A stretch of DNA of 15,362 bases from DATAOG01 sp046727895 (GTDB taxonomy: Bacteria; Pseudomonadota; Alphaproteobacteria; Geminicoccales; Geminicoccaceae). A program made the position numbers and the translations under genes. The notes beneath the pieces are model-generated. The model was given only the letters and a program-made list of their open reading frames with translations, was not told the origin of the DNA and searched no databases. The stretch covers positions 1 through 15,362 of the forward strand of contig JBKPDM010000527.1 of NCBI GenBank assembly GCA_046727895.1, given 5' to 3'. Numbering within the stretch: position 1 is the first letter of the stretch; the number at the start of each line of letters is the position of its first letter. Below are positions 1-13,300 of this stretch, piece after piece.

Positions 1-755
1 TTCAGGAACAGCCGGCTGGATGGCGAATAGGGGCTGATGTGGCTGGGGTCGGCCGGAAACAGGGCGTGCAGCGGGTTGATGCCGATCGCTGCGGCACCGA
101 GCCCGGCCGCCTGCTCGGCCAGCCGCGCGAGATCGGTGAAGTCGCCCATGCCCCAATTGCGCTCGGAGCGCAGGCCATAGAGCTGGCAGGCGAGGCCCCA
201 GAGCCGCCCTCCATCATCCGGCTCCTCTTCGGGCAAGAAACATTGCGCCGGCGCGACGATCAGGCCGCTCGTGCCGCGCACGGTTTCGCCCGCCGCCCCG
301 CCGACCGAAAGCTGGAGTCGGTGATAGCCCAGAGGCAGCTCGTGCGGCAGGCGGAGCCGCCAGCGCCGGTAGCGCTCGCCCTCGACCTCGGCTTCCGCGA
401 CTGTGGGCAGATCGTCGATCGCCGCTTCGCCTTCGTGGACGCCGCCCGCCTCCTCGACCAGGGACCAGCGGACGCGCGCGCCCACATGGCTCTTGGGCAG
501 ACTGAAGGTCACCTCGTGCGGATCGGGTGGTGCCAGGACCCGCACCGGAGCCAGCAGCCGCCGCCAGGGCCATGTCTCGGCCGCGCGCAGGCTTGCGGCG
601 ATCTCCCGCTCGCTGCCGGCGGCGACGCCCATGGCCTCGAGCAGGGCCCGCTCGGTCGTGGCCGACGCACGGCGCCGCCTGCCCCAGATGTCGGTGTAGC
701 CCGGTTCGATGCCGTAGAGCTGTCCGAGGCGACGCAGCTTCGCCCGAGCGCTCAT
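1..755 (-). CDS. malQ: 4-alpha-glucanotransferase (amylomaltase), N-terminal part, cut by window edge
   Basis: MalQ (GH77) moves alpha-1,4-glucan segments between maltodextrins in the cytoplasm, lengthening short ones and releasing glucose. The window holds 251 codons plus two bases from the ATG at 755. Residues about 1-165 form the variable N-terminal extension seen in bacterial long-form MalQ. The GH77 barrel begins near residue 185 with LWGLACQLYGLRSERNWGMG and then shows INPLHALF and SPYSPSSRLFLN, the hallmark early motifs of the family. The catalytic Asp/Glu/Asp lie beyond the edge, so activity cannot be judged. The start overlaps the treZ stop as ATGA (4 nt), and GGAAGG lies 4 nt upstream, which supports this start. 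It is the last visible gene of the operon. Its likely role is to recycle the short dextrins left by the TreY/TreZ and GlgX reactions (inference). Confidence 0.95.
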   Translation of the reverse strand, partial: MSARAKLRRLGQLYGIEPGYTDIWGRRRRASATTERALLEAMGVAAGSEREIAASLRAAETWPWRRLLAPVRVLAPPDPHEVTFSLPKSHVGARVRWSLVEEAGGVHEGEAAIDDLPTVAEAEVEGERYRRWRLRLPHELPLGYHRLQLSVGGAAGETVRGTSGLIVAPAQCFLPEEEPDDGGRLWGLACQLYGLRSERNWGMGDFTDLARLAEQAAGLGAAAIGINPLHALFPADPSHISPYSPSSRLFL

Positions 756-2593
756 GGCCCTTCCGGGGCGAGAAGCCAGAGCACCGACCAGGGCGGCAGG
801 CGACCTTGGCCGAGCTCGTCGGGCAGGTCCGGACGGGTCGCGAACATGGTCTCGCCATCGACCGGCAGGCCCCGCGCTTCGACCACCGGATCGCCGAGAT
901 TGGCGATCAGCTGGAGGCGGCTGCCGTCGCCGAGCGTCCAGGTGGCGCGGACCGCCGTCTCGCCAACGGTCGCCGCGTCGCCAACGTGACCGCGGATGCC
1001 GGCGAGTCGCGGCACGATTGCCTCGTGCCGGATGCTGAGCAGCCGGCGGACCAGATCGAGCCACGCGGCGTGCTCGGGCTGCTCGGGCACCGACCAGTCG
1101 AGACGCGATGCCGCGAAGGTCGAAAGCGCATTCGGGTCGGGAATGTGGGCGCGCGCCGCCTCGTCGGCGAACTGGGGAAACTTTCTGAACTCGCGCCGCC
1201 GGCCCTCGCGCACCGCGTCGGCCAGCTCGTCATGAAAATCGGTGAAGTAGCAGAACGGCTGGGTAGCACCCCATTCCTCGCCCATGAACAGGAGCGGGAT
1301 CTGGGGCACCAGCAGGAGTACCGCGGTCATCGCCTGGACCGCCTGCCACTCGGCGAGATCGGCGATCCGCTCGCCGAACGCCCGGTTGCCGACCTGATCG
1401 TGATTCTGGAGGAAACCGACGAAGGCCGGCGGCGGCAGATGACCGCTCGGCTCGCCCCTGAGCGCGCCGTCGCGGTGCGCGGACGGCTCGCCCTGATAGA
1501 CGAAGCCGGTGCTGAGCGCGCGTGCGAGCAGCTTCCGCGGCTCGTGGACGTAGTCGCGGTAGTAGCCGCCGCCCTCACCGGTCAGCAGATGGTGGTAGAC
1601 GTGATGGACGTCGTCGTTCCACTGCGCATCGTAGAGGCGGGCCCGGCCATCCTCGTCGCGGGCCAGGAGATGCGCGGCGTTCTGCTCGTGCTCGAGGACC
1701 AGATGGACGAGCCGCCCGGGCTCGATCGTGCGGCGCACGGTCTCGGCGATCTCGACCAGGATGTGCTTTGCGCCCTCGTCGATGATCCGGTCGACCGCGT
1801 CGAAGCGCAGGCCGTCGAAGCGATATTCTTCCAGCCAATAGAGGACGTTGTGGATCGCGACGTCGCGCACGTGCCGCTCGGCGTAGTTGATCGCCGGGCC
1901 CCAGGGCGTTCGCTTCTCGGGGTCGAAGTACTGCGGTGCATAGATGTGCAGGTAATTTCCGTCGGGGCCGAAGTGATTGTAGACCACGTCCAGGAACGCC
2001 ATCAGGCCGCGCTCATGCAGCGCGTCGATCAGGCGCTTCAGCCCGTCGGGCGCGCCGTAGCTGGCATCGGGCGCGAACGGCAGCACCCCATCGTAACCCC
2101 AGTTGCGCCGGCCCGGGAAGTCGGCGACCGGCATCAGCTCGATGGCGGTGACGCCGAGGTTTGCGAGGTGGTCCAGCTTTCGCCGCAGGCCATCGAAGGT
2201 GCCCTCCTCGCTGAATGTGCCGAGGTGCAGCTCGTAGAGCACGGTCTCGTGCCAGGGCCGGCCGCGCCAGGCCGGGTTTCGCCAGCGATAGCTCTGCGGA
2301 TCGACGACCACGCTCGAACCGTGGACGTCCTCGGCCTGGCAGCGCGAGATCGGGTCGGGGACGAGCGAACCGTCCGCGAGCTGGTAGCGGTAGCGCGCCC
2401 CGGGCCCGGCCCGATCGGTCACCAGCTCGAAATAGCCGCCCTCCTTACGGGTCATCGGTAGGACGGCATCCAGGTCCTCGAGGTGCAGGGCGACCGCCTC
2501 CTGCGCCGGCGCCCAGAGCCGGAAGCGCACGGTCCCGTCTTCGCGGACCGCGGCGCCGAACGGCAGCTCGTGGGCGAAGGTGTCAGAGGTCAT
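752..2593 (-). CDS. treZ: Malto-oligosyltrehalose trehalohydrolase
   Basis: TreZ (GH13) cleaves the alpha-1,4 bond next to the terminal trehalosyl unit of maltooligosyltrehalose, freeing trehalose. It normally works after TreY, which makes that substrate. The product is 613 aa, a usual length. An N-terminal E-set/CBM48-like domain (about 10-105, with VRFRLWAPAQEAVALHLED) precedes the GH13 barrel. Barrel motifs are FLDVVYNHFGPDGNY (200-214), GLRFDAV with the nucleophile D265, HLVLEHEQN with the acid/base E301, and FLQNHDQVGNRA with D399. HLVLE.E.N and the FLQNHDQ.GNRA form separate TreZ from branching and debranching enzymes. The ATG at 2593 lies inside the end of glgX (11-nt overlap) and has no strong Shine-Dalgarno, which suggests translational coupling. 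No signal peptide is seen, so it is cytoplasmic. Its partner TreY is not in the window and would be expected past malQ (inference). Confidence 0.97.
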   Translation of the reverse strand: MTSDTFAHELPFGAAVREDGTVRFRLWAPAQEAVALHLEDLDAVLPMTRKEGGYFELVTDRAGPGARYRYQLADGSLVPDPISRCQAEDVHGSSVVVDPQSYRWRNPAWRGRPWHETVLYELHLGTFSEEGTFDGLRRKLDHLANLGVTAIELMPVADFPGRRNWGYDGVLPFAPDASYGAPDGLKRLIDALHERGLMAFLDVVYNHFGPDGNYLHIYAPQYFDPEKRTPWGPAINYAERHVRDVAIHNVLYWLEEYRFDGLRFDAVDRIIDEGAKHILVEIAETVRRTIEPGRLVHLVLEHEQNAAHLLARDEDGRARLYDAQWNDDVHHVYHHLLTGEGGGYYRDYVHEPRKLLARALSTGFVYQGEPSAHRDGALRGEPSGHLPPPAFVGFLQNHDQVGNRAFGERIADLAEWQAVQAMTAVLLLVPQIPLLFMGEEWGATQPFCYFTDFHDELADAVREGRRREFRKFPQFADEAARAHIPDPNALSTFAASRLDWSVPEQPEHAAWLDLVRRLLSIRHEAIVPRLAGIRGHVGDAATVGETAVRATWTLGDGSRLQLIANLGDPVVEARGLPVDGETMFATRPDLPDELGQGRLPPWSVLWLLAPEGP

Positions 2594-4760
2594 CTCGGGG
2601 CCCGTTGGCGCTTGCGGTCGACGATGGCGAGCCGGCCTGGAGGACGAACAGGACGAGCGAGCGTGCCGAGAGATCGAACGTCTGACCCGCGGGGTGAGTG
2701 GTCGGCGCGGCCTCGAGGGCGGGTTCGAAGGTGTCGAGCAGGCGCTGCCAGGTCGTTCCCCCGGGGACGGTCGGAAGCGTGAAGGGCACCACGTCGTGGT
2801 ACGCGTTCAGCAGGATCAGGAGGACGTCGTCGCGGGCGCGCTCGCCGCGCGCGGTCAGATGGCGACCCGCCCGCCCGTTCAGCATCAGGCCGATGCAGCG
2901 GGCGAGCGCGTTGCGCCACTCCTCCGGCGTCTTCTCGGTACCGGCCGGCGTGAACCAGGTGATGTCCTTGAGGCCATCGGCGGAGGTTTCCGCGCCGTGC
3001 AGGAAGCGCATGCGGCGCAACACCGGGTGGGCTTTGCGCAGTCTGATCAGACGGGCGACAAACCGGATCAGCTCGCGATCTTCAGGCCCGATCCCCTCCC
3101 AGTCGAACCAGCTGATCTCGTTGTCCTGGCAATAGGCGTTGTTGTTGCCCTGCTGGGTGCGGCCGAACTCGTCGCCGCCGAGCAGCATCGGCGTGCCCTG
3201 GGCGATCAGGAGGGTGGCGAGCATGTTGCGCTTCTGCCGCGCGCGCAGCGCGACGATCTCGGGATCGTCGGTCGGCCCCTCGATGCCATGATTCCAGCTG
3301 TTGTTGTTGTCGGTGCCGTCCAGGCTGTTCTCGCCGTTGGCTTCGTTGTGCTTCTGGTCGTAACTGACCACGTCGTTGAGGGTGAAGCCGTCGTGGGCGG
3401 TGATCTTGTTGACGCTCGCCCATGAACGGCGGCCCATGCGCTCGAACAGGTCGCTCGAGCCGGTCAGGCGGGCGGCGAGCTCGGGCAGGGTCCCTTCGTC
3501 GCCCCGCCAGCAGCGGCGCACGCAATCGCGAAAACGATCGTTCCACTCGGCGAAGCCCGGCGGGAAGCCGCCGACCTGATAGCCCCCCGGCCCGACGTCC
3601 CAGGGCTCGGCGATCAGCTTGACGTGGCTCAGCACCGGGTCCTGCCGGATGGCGTCGAAGAAGCCGCTGCCGGGGTCGAAGCCGTGGTGCTCGCGCCCGA
3701 GCGTCGCCGCGAGATCGAAGCGGAAGCCGTCGACGTGCATCTCCTCGACCCAGTAGCGCAGGCTGTCGGTGACCAGTTGCAGGACCCGCGGATGGGTCAG
3801 GTCGAAGGTGTTGCCGCAGCCGGTCTCGTCGATGTAGTAGCGCTGATCGCCCGGGACGAGGCGGTAGTAGCTGGCGTTGTCGATGCCGCGAAAGCAGAGC
3901 GTCGGCCCGAGGTGGTTGCCTTCGCAGGTGTGGTTGTAGACGACGTCCAGGATGACCTCGATGCCGGCCTCGTGGAAGCACGCAACCATGGTCTTGAACT
4001 CGGCGACCGGCTCGCCGACCGTGTAGAGCGGCTCGGGCGCAAAGAAGCCGAGGCTGTTGTAACCCCAATAGTTGCGCAGTCCGCGCTGCAGCAGGTGCCG
4101 GTCGTCGACGAACGCGTGCATCGGCAGCAGCTCGACCGCCGTGATGCCGAGCCGGACCAGATGATCGAGCATCGGCGCCGAGGCGAACGCGGCATAGGTG
4201 CCACTGAGTGGCGGGTGGATCTCGGGCAGGCGCATGGTCGCGCCGCGAACGTGGACCTCGTAGATGATCGTCAGGTCCCAGGGCGTGCGCGGCGCGCCGT
4301 CGTCACCCCAGCTGAACGCCGGATCGATCACCAGGCATTTGGGTATGCCGCGCGCGTTGTCGCGCCGGTCCAGCGACAGATCCTCGCGCGGACTGCCGAC
4401 CCGGTAGCCGAAATGGACGTCCGACCAGTGGAGACGGCCGAAGAGCGATTTGGCGTAGGGGTCGACGAGCAGCTTGTGAGGGTTGAAGCGGTGGCCCTGG
4501 CGGGGTTCGTAGGGGCCGTGCACCCGGTAGCCGTAGAGCAGGCCGGGCCGCGCGTCGGGCAAGTAGCCATGCCAGATCTGATCGGTGTACTCGGGCAGCT
4601 CGATCCGCGTCAGCTCGCGCCGCCCGGTGGCATCGAACAGGCAGAGCTCGACCTTGGTCGCGTTGGCCGAGAACAAGGCGAAGTTGACGCCCCGGCCGTC
4701 CCAGGTCGCGCCGAGCGGATAGGGCGATCCCGGGCGGACCCGGCTGCGCGGGGCGGCCAT
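2583..4760 (-). CDS. glgX: Glycogen debranching enzyme, isoamylase type
   Basis: GlgX hydrolyses alpha-1,6 branch linkages of glycogen, preferring short outer chains, and releases linear maltodextrins. The frame stays open up to 5213, but the codons upstream of 4760 are antisense-free filler inside glgB. The ATG at 4760 starts MAAPRSRVRPGSPYPLGATW, the normal GlgX N-terminus, giving 725 aa. An N-terminal CBM48 (about 10-110) is followed by the GH13 barrel: LDVVYNHTCEGNHLGPT (271-287), HVDGFRFDLA with nucleophile D349, KLIAEPWDVG with acid/base E385, and ITAHDGFTLNDVVSY with D457. The GlgX/TreX signatures NGENSLDGTDNNNSWN and GGDEFGRTQQGNNNAYCQDN are both present. Its start overlaps the glgB stop by one base (TGATG) and has no clear Shine-Dalgarno, so reinitiation is likely. 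It probably supplies linear chains for TreY/TreZ and MalQ. Confidence 0.97.
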   Translation of the reverse strand: MAAPRSRVRPGSPYPLGATWDGRGVNFALFSANATKVELCLFDATGRRELTRIELPEYTDQIWHGYLPDARPGLLYGYRVHGPYEPRQGHRFNPHKLLVDPYAKSLFGRLHWSDVHFGYRVGSPREDLSLDRRDNARGIPKCLVIDPAFSWGDDGAPRTPWDLTIIYEVHVRGATMRLPEIHPPLSGTYAAFASAPMLDHLVRLGITAVELLPMHAFVDDRHLLQRGLRNYWGYNSLGFFAPEPLYTVGEPVAEFKTMVACFHEAGIEVILDVVYNHTCEGNHLGPTLCFRGIDNASYYRLVPGDQRYYIDETGCGNTFDLTHPRVLQLVTDSLRYWVEEMHVDGFRFDLAATLGREHHGFDPGSGFFDAIRQDPVLSHVKLIAEPWDVGPGGYQVGGFPPGFAEWNDRFRDCVRRCWRGDEGTLPELAARLTGSSDLFERMGRRSWASVNKITAHDGFTLNDVVSYDQKHNEANGENSLDGTDNNNSWNHGIEGPTDDPEIVALRARQKRNMLATLLIAQGTPMLLGGDEFGRTQQGNNNAYCQDNEISWFDWEGIGPEDRELIRFVARLIRLRKAHPVLRRMRFLHGAETSADGLKDITWFTPAGTEKTPEEWRNALARCIGLMLNGRAGRHLTARGERARDDVLLILLNAYHDVVPFTLPTVPGGTTWQRLLDTFEPALEAAPTTHPAGQTFDLSARSLVLFVLQAGSPSSTASANGPRDDL

Positions 4761-6965
4761 CAAGAGGCGTGATGCTCGAGGAACAGCGTGCCGAGTGGCG
4801 GCAGGGTCAGGGAGAGTGAGAAGGGTCGGCCGTGGGATCCGAAGTGCTCGGCCTCGACGCCGCCGCCATTGCCGATGTTGGCGCCGCCGTAGACCGCCGC
4901 ATCGGTGTTGACCCGCTCGCGGTAGTAGCCCGCGAAAGGCACGCCGATCCGATAGCCGTAGCGCGGCACGGGCGTGAAGTTGCAGATCACGACCACGATC
5001 GATCCGGGATCGGCGCCGCGGCGCAGGAAGGCGAGCACGCTCTGCTCGTTGTCGTGCAGCTCGAGCCATTCGAAGCCATCGGCCTCGCAGTCGCGCTGGT
5101 GCAACGCCGGCAGCTCCCGATAGAGATGGTTCAGATCGCGGACCAGATCCTGCATACCGCGGTGCATCGGGTGGTCGAGCTGGTGCCAGTCGAGGCTGGC
5201 GTCGTGGTTCCACTCGCGCCCCTGCGCGAACTCGCCACCCATGAACAGAAGCTTCTTGCCGGGATGGCCGAACATGAAGCCGAAATAGGCGCGCAGGTTG
5301 GCGAATTTCTGCCAGCCGTCGCCCGGCATCTTGCCGAGCAGCGAGCCCTTGCCGTGCACGACCTCGTCATGGCTGAGCGGCAGGATGAAGTTCTCGCTGA
5401 AGGCGTAGATCAGGCCGAAGGTCAGCTCGTGATGATGGTATTTGCGATGCACCGGGTTCTCGCTGATGTAGTGCAGCGTGTCGTGCATCCAGCCCATGTT
5501 CCATTTGTAGCCGAAGCCGAGGCCGCCGAGATAGGTCGGCCGCGAGACGCTGGGCCAGGCGGTCGACTCCTCGGCGATCGTGGTCGCGCCTTCGGCCTCG
5601 CCGAACGCCAGCTCGTTCAGGCGCCTGATGAAGGCGATCGCAGCGAGGTTCTCATTGCCGCCGAACTGGTTGGGGATCCACTGGCCCGGCTCGCGCGAGT
5701 AGTCGAGGTAAAGCATCGAGGCGACCGCATCCACCCGCAGCCCGTCGATATGATAGTGCTGGAGCCAGAACAGAGCATTGGACAGCAGGAAGTTGGTCAC
5801 CTCGCGCCGGCCGTAGTTGTAGATCAGGGTGTTCCAGTCGAGGTGGAAGCCCTGGCGCGGATCGGCATGCTCGTAAAGGTGAGTGCCGTCAAAATAGCCG
5901 AGCCCGTGCGGGTCGGTCGGGAAGTGGCCGGGCACCCAGTCCAGGATCAGGCCGATGCCTTCCTGATGACAGCGGTCGACGAAATGGACGAAATCCTCGG
6001 GGCTGCCGTGGCGGCTGGTCGGCGCATACAGGCCGATGGGCTGATAGCCCCAGGAGCCGTCGAACGGGAACTCCGAGACCGGCAGCAGCTCGAGGTGGCT
6101 GAAGCCCATGTTCTTGACATAAGGCACCAGCCGCTCGGCCAGCTCGCGATAGGTGAGATAGCGGTTGCCCTCCTCGGGCACGCGCATCCAGGAGCCGATG
6201 TGACATTCGTAGATCGAGACCGGGGCGGCGAGCGCGTTGGCCCTCGTGCGCGAGGCCATCCAGTTCTGGTCGCCCCAGCGCGGCTCGCCGAGCCCGTGCA
6301 CGATCGAGGCGGTGCGCGGCGGCTGCTCGGCGAAGAAGGCGAACGGATCGGCCTTGAGCGGCATCAGCCCGCCGGTCGGACCCTTGATCTCGTATTTGTA
6401 GACCTCGCCGGGCGGCAGGCCGGGAATGAACAGTTCCCAGACGCCGCACTCGATGCGCTTGCGCATCAGGTGCCGGCGGCCATCCCAACCGTTGAAGTCG
6501 CCGACCACGCTCACCCGGCTGGCGCTCGGCGCCCACACCAGGAAGGCAGAGCCGGCGACGCCCTCGAGCGTCATCGGACGCGCGCCGAGCTTCTCGAACA
6601 GGCGGGTATGGGTCCCCTCGGCGATCAGGTACACATCCACCTCGCCGAGGATCGGCGGGAAACGGTAGGGATCGTCGAAATCGATCGTGCGGCCACCCTG
6701 CTCGGTCCGCAGGCGATAGGCGAAGGGCAGCCCGCGACCCGGTAGCCGGACCTCGAACACGCCGTCGCGATGGACGCGTGACATCTCGGCCAGAGCGTGG
6801 CCGCTCTCGGGGGCGAGCACCCAGGCGCGCCCGGCCTGCGGCTGGAACGTGCGCAGGATCAGTCCGTCACCACCGGCGTGGGCGCCGAGGATGGCGAAAG
6901 GATCGCCGTGATTGCCGCGCGCCAGTGCGTCGAGCGCCGGCGACAGGTCGTCCTTGATGGCCAGC

Positions 6966-6979
<14 letters not shown>
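4760..6979 (-). CDS. glgB: 1,4-alpha-glucan branching enzyme
   Basis: GlgB cuts an alpha-1,4 glucan chain and re-attaches the segment through an alpha-1,6 bond, making the branched polymer. The product is 739 aa from the chosen ATG at 6979. A TTG nine codons upstream (7006) could also start the frame but has no Shine-Dalgarno, whereas GGGGAG sits 9 nt before the ATG. Domains in order are N1 (about 15-115, with HGDPFAILGAH), CBM48 (about 135-230, with FLVWAPSASRVSVVGDFNGW), GH13 barrel (about 255-620) and a C-terminal beta domain. Catalytic motifs are HIDGLRVDAVASMLYLDYSR (D417), TIAEESTAWP (E470) and LPLSHDEVVHGKGSLL (D538). FMGGEFAQGREWNH (579-592) is also diagnostic. The long N1-containing form resembles E. 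coli GlgB. The gene starts inside the end of treS-mak (14-nt overlap). In GlgE-type pathways GlgB branches the glucan that GlgE extends (known biology). Confidence 0.98.
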
Positions 6980-10277
<3,298 letters not shown>

Positions 10278-10317
10278 CAGGCGGGCTCTTTAGATGGTTT
10301 GACCACGGTCGAGGAGC
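10278..10317 (-). other. glgE to treS-mak intergenic gap, 40 nt
   Basis: This is the only junction in the operon where genes do not overlap. It holds no strong Shine-Dalgarno, only AAAGAG about 9-14 nt before the treS ATG. A short inverted repeat, GACC-GT-GGTC on the minus strand (10301-10310), is too small to call a terminator and has no T-run. Read-through into treS is expected. Confidence 0.5.
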
Positions 10318-13300
10318 TCAGCCGGGCAAACCTGGCGGGGTGATCCGCCAGATCGCGCATGGGTTGACGTTCGGATCGAGCCAGAGGTGCTGCATCTTGC
10401 CGTGCCAGGTGAAGCGCTGGCCGGTGAACAGATCCTCCACTTCGACCTCCGCCCAGTCCGGCAGGTTGAGCTCCCAGAGCGGCACCTCGAAATTCGCCGT
10501 CTGGGCGTGGTGCGGGTCGAGGTTGACCGCGATCAGGACGATGTTGTCCCGCGCCGCGGTCATCTTGCCGTAGTAGAGGATGTTGTCGTTGAACGCATTG
10601 TAGAAGCGGAGATTGGTGAACTCCTGCAAAGCCGGGTTGTCGCGCCGGATCCGATTGACCCGGGCAACGTAGCCGCGGATGTTGCCCGGCCGGTCGTAGT
10701 CCCAGGCCTTGATCTCGTATTTCTCGGAGTTGAGATACTCCTCCTTGCCGGGGATCGGCGTGCCCTCGCACAGCTCGTAGCCATTGTAGATGCCGTAGAC
10801 GGTCGAGAGCGTCGCCGCGAGGACAAACCGCACCTGGAAGCCCGCTCGCCCGCTGGTCTGCAGGTAGACCGGGTTGATGTCCGGCGTGTTGGCAAAGAAG
10901 TTCGGCCGCATGTATTCCCTGGGCTCGTCCTCGGTCAGCTCGGTCAAATATTCGGTCAGCTCCTGCTTGGTGTCGCGCCAGGTGAAGTAGGAGTAAGACT
11001 GGGTGAAGCCGACTTTGGCGAGCTGCTTCATCATCTTGGGTCGGGTGAACGCCTCGGCGAGGAAGATCACGTCGGGGTGGCGGTCGAGCACCTCGCGGAT
11101 CATCCACTGCCAGAACGGCACCGGCTTGGTGTGCGGATTGTCGACCCGGAAGATCTTCACGCCGTGGCCGATCCAGAACAGGACCACATCGCGCAGCTCG
11201 TACCAGATCGCGGGCAGAGCGTCCCGGTAGAAGTGGACGTTGACGATGTCCTCGTACTTCTTGGGCGGATTCTCGGCGTACTTGATCGAGCCGTCGGGCC
11301 GCCAGTCGAACCACTCCGGGTGCTGCTTGATCCAGGGGTGATCGGGGGCGCACTGGATGGCGAAGTCGAGCGCGATCTCGAGGCCGTGGGCGTGCGCCGC
11401 CTCGACCAGGGCGTGGAAATCCTCGAAGCTGCCGAGCTGCGGGTGGAGCGCGTCGTGGCCGCCCTCGTCCGAGCCGATCGCGTAGGGGGAGCCGGGATCG
11501 TCCGGCCCAGGCGTGAGCGTATTGTTGCGCCCCTTGCGGTTCTTCCGGCCGATCGGGTGGATCGGCGTGAAGTAGAGGACGTCGAAGCCCATCCCCTCGA
11601 CGTAGGGCAGGCGCCGGATCACGTCGCGGAAGGTGCCATGCACGTTGGGATCGCCGCTCTGCGAGCGCGGGAACAGCTCGTACCAGGCGCCGAACCTCGC
11701 GGTCGGCCGGTCGACGAAGACCTCGAGGTCGTGGTGGTAGCAGGAGGCGTTGGTGCGGATGCCGGCGCGGCGCATGAGCGCGCGCACCGGCTCGGCCAGC
11801 AGGCGCTCCAGCTGGCGGCCGTGGTCGTCTTGGGCGACCTCCAGCTCGTCGAGGAGCGCCTGCAGGGCCTTCTTGTCGGCCCCCTTGGCCTCGGCCAGCG
11901 TCTTCTCGACCAGCATCCGGCCTTCGATCAGCTCGAGGCCGACGTTCAGGCCGGCGTCGTGCTTCTTCATGATCTCGCCACGCCAGCTCTCGAACAGATC
12001 GCGCCACGCCTCGATCGTGTAGAAGTAGCGGCAGTTGCGATGCACCGGGAAGCGGCCGGCCCAGCGGTCGTTGTCGACCAGCGCCATCGGCGCCTCGCGC
12101 CAGTCGGGCTCGTCCTGGGCGCGGTACTTGATCGCGGCGGCGATCTTGTCATGGCCGTCGCCGAACACGTCCGCCTCGACCTCGATCACGTCGCCGACCA
12201 CGCGCTTGATCGCATGCCGCCCGCCGTCGAGCTCGGGATAGACGTGCTCGATCACGATCCGGGTGCGGGCGAGCTCGAGCAGGCGCTTCTCCGCCGCCTG
12301 CTGCGCCGCCTTGCTGATCCGCGTGACCAGCTTCAGAGGCTCGGCGTGACCGCGGAAGATGCGCAGCGACATGGGCTCCAGGCTGAGCGGCTGGCCCGGC
12401 TCGAACGGCACGCCCGCGCCATCGGGCGTGACGTCCTCGAACCGGCTGATCCGCCCGCCCGCCTGGTTAATCAGCGGCCCCGGGTCGATCCCCCGCAGAC
12501 GTGCCGAATCCGGGTTGATCAGCACGATCGCGGCATCGTCCGAGGCCGCGACGTCGCCGCCCGAGAGGCGAAGCAGGCCGACGATCGGGCTGTGCGGCGC
12601 GGTGATCTTGCGCTGCGGCCCTTCGCTGTTGAGGGCGGGCGTTGCCGCCTTCATCGCGTTGACCCGGCCGATGTAGCCGGTGAGGTCGATCCGCGGCGCC
12701 TCGGTCTCCCACTGCCAGTCGCCCGGGCGCGAGCGGACCACGTCCATTCGCGTCCGGCAGCCGTATTCGTAGCCCATCGGGATCATGACGCCGCTCGAGA
12801 AGGCGGCCGCGAACAGGTAGCGAAAGCGGTACTGCCGCTCGAGCGCGGGCGGATCGGGGTCGCCAAGGTCCGTCGCGAGACGCTCGGTGTCGTGGCTCTC
12901 CGGAAAGGCGATCGTCGGCGCGACGTGACGGTACAGCTCATACTGCTCGAGCAGCCAGGGGGCGCGGAAGTCCCACCACTTCGAGCTGTTGAACATGTAG
13001 TCGAAGCCAGCCGCCTGGAGCGCCAGCACCTGCTCGGGCGTGCAGCCCAGCGTCTCGGCGAAGAAGCGGCACTGCGGGTCGAGCGCCTTCGCCTGCTCGA
13101 GGATCGGCTGCCAGACCTCGACCGGCACCTGATAGGCGGCATCGCAGCGAAAGCCCTTGAAGCCGAGCTTCAGGTGATGGCGCACCAGCTCCACCCAGTA
13201 CTCGATCAGGGCCGGGCGCGTGTTCGGATTGTCGTAGGCGATCTCGGCGAGATCGCCCCAGACGGTGAACTTGCGCGGATCGACCGGATCGACCGCGCGC

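Noticed and set aside
3299..3311. Short TTG triplet repeat resembling a microsatellite
   Set aside because: It encodes the conserved asparagines of the GlgX motif TDNNNSWN on the minus strand, so it is explained by protein conservation.
4761..5213. A 151-residue N-terminal extension of GlgX
   Set aside because: The extension is arginine-rich out-of-frame reading of glgB. GlgX normally starts at the ATG at 4760, directly at the glgB stop.
4832..6745. A 637-codon plus-strand open frame opposite glgB; similar frames at 527-2461 and 3624-4772
   Set aside because: The frame opposite glgB is in codon register with it, and the others likewise lie opposite well-identified enzymes on the minus strand. 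None has a recognisable domain or a ribosome binding site I could support.
13277..13294. Tandem 9-bp repeat GGATCGACC
   Set aside because: It encodes the peptide VDPVDP inside the GlgE N-domain. It is a chance product of codon choice and not a regulatory or mobile element.
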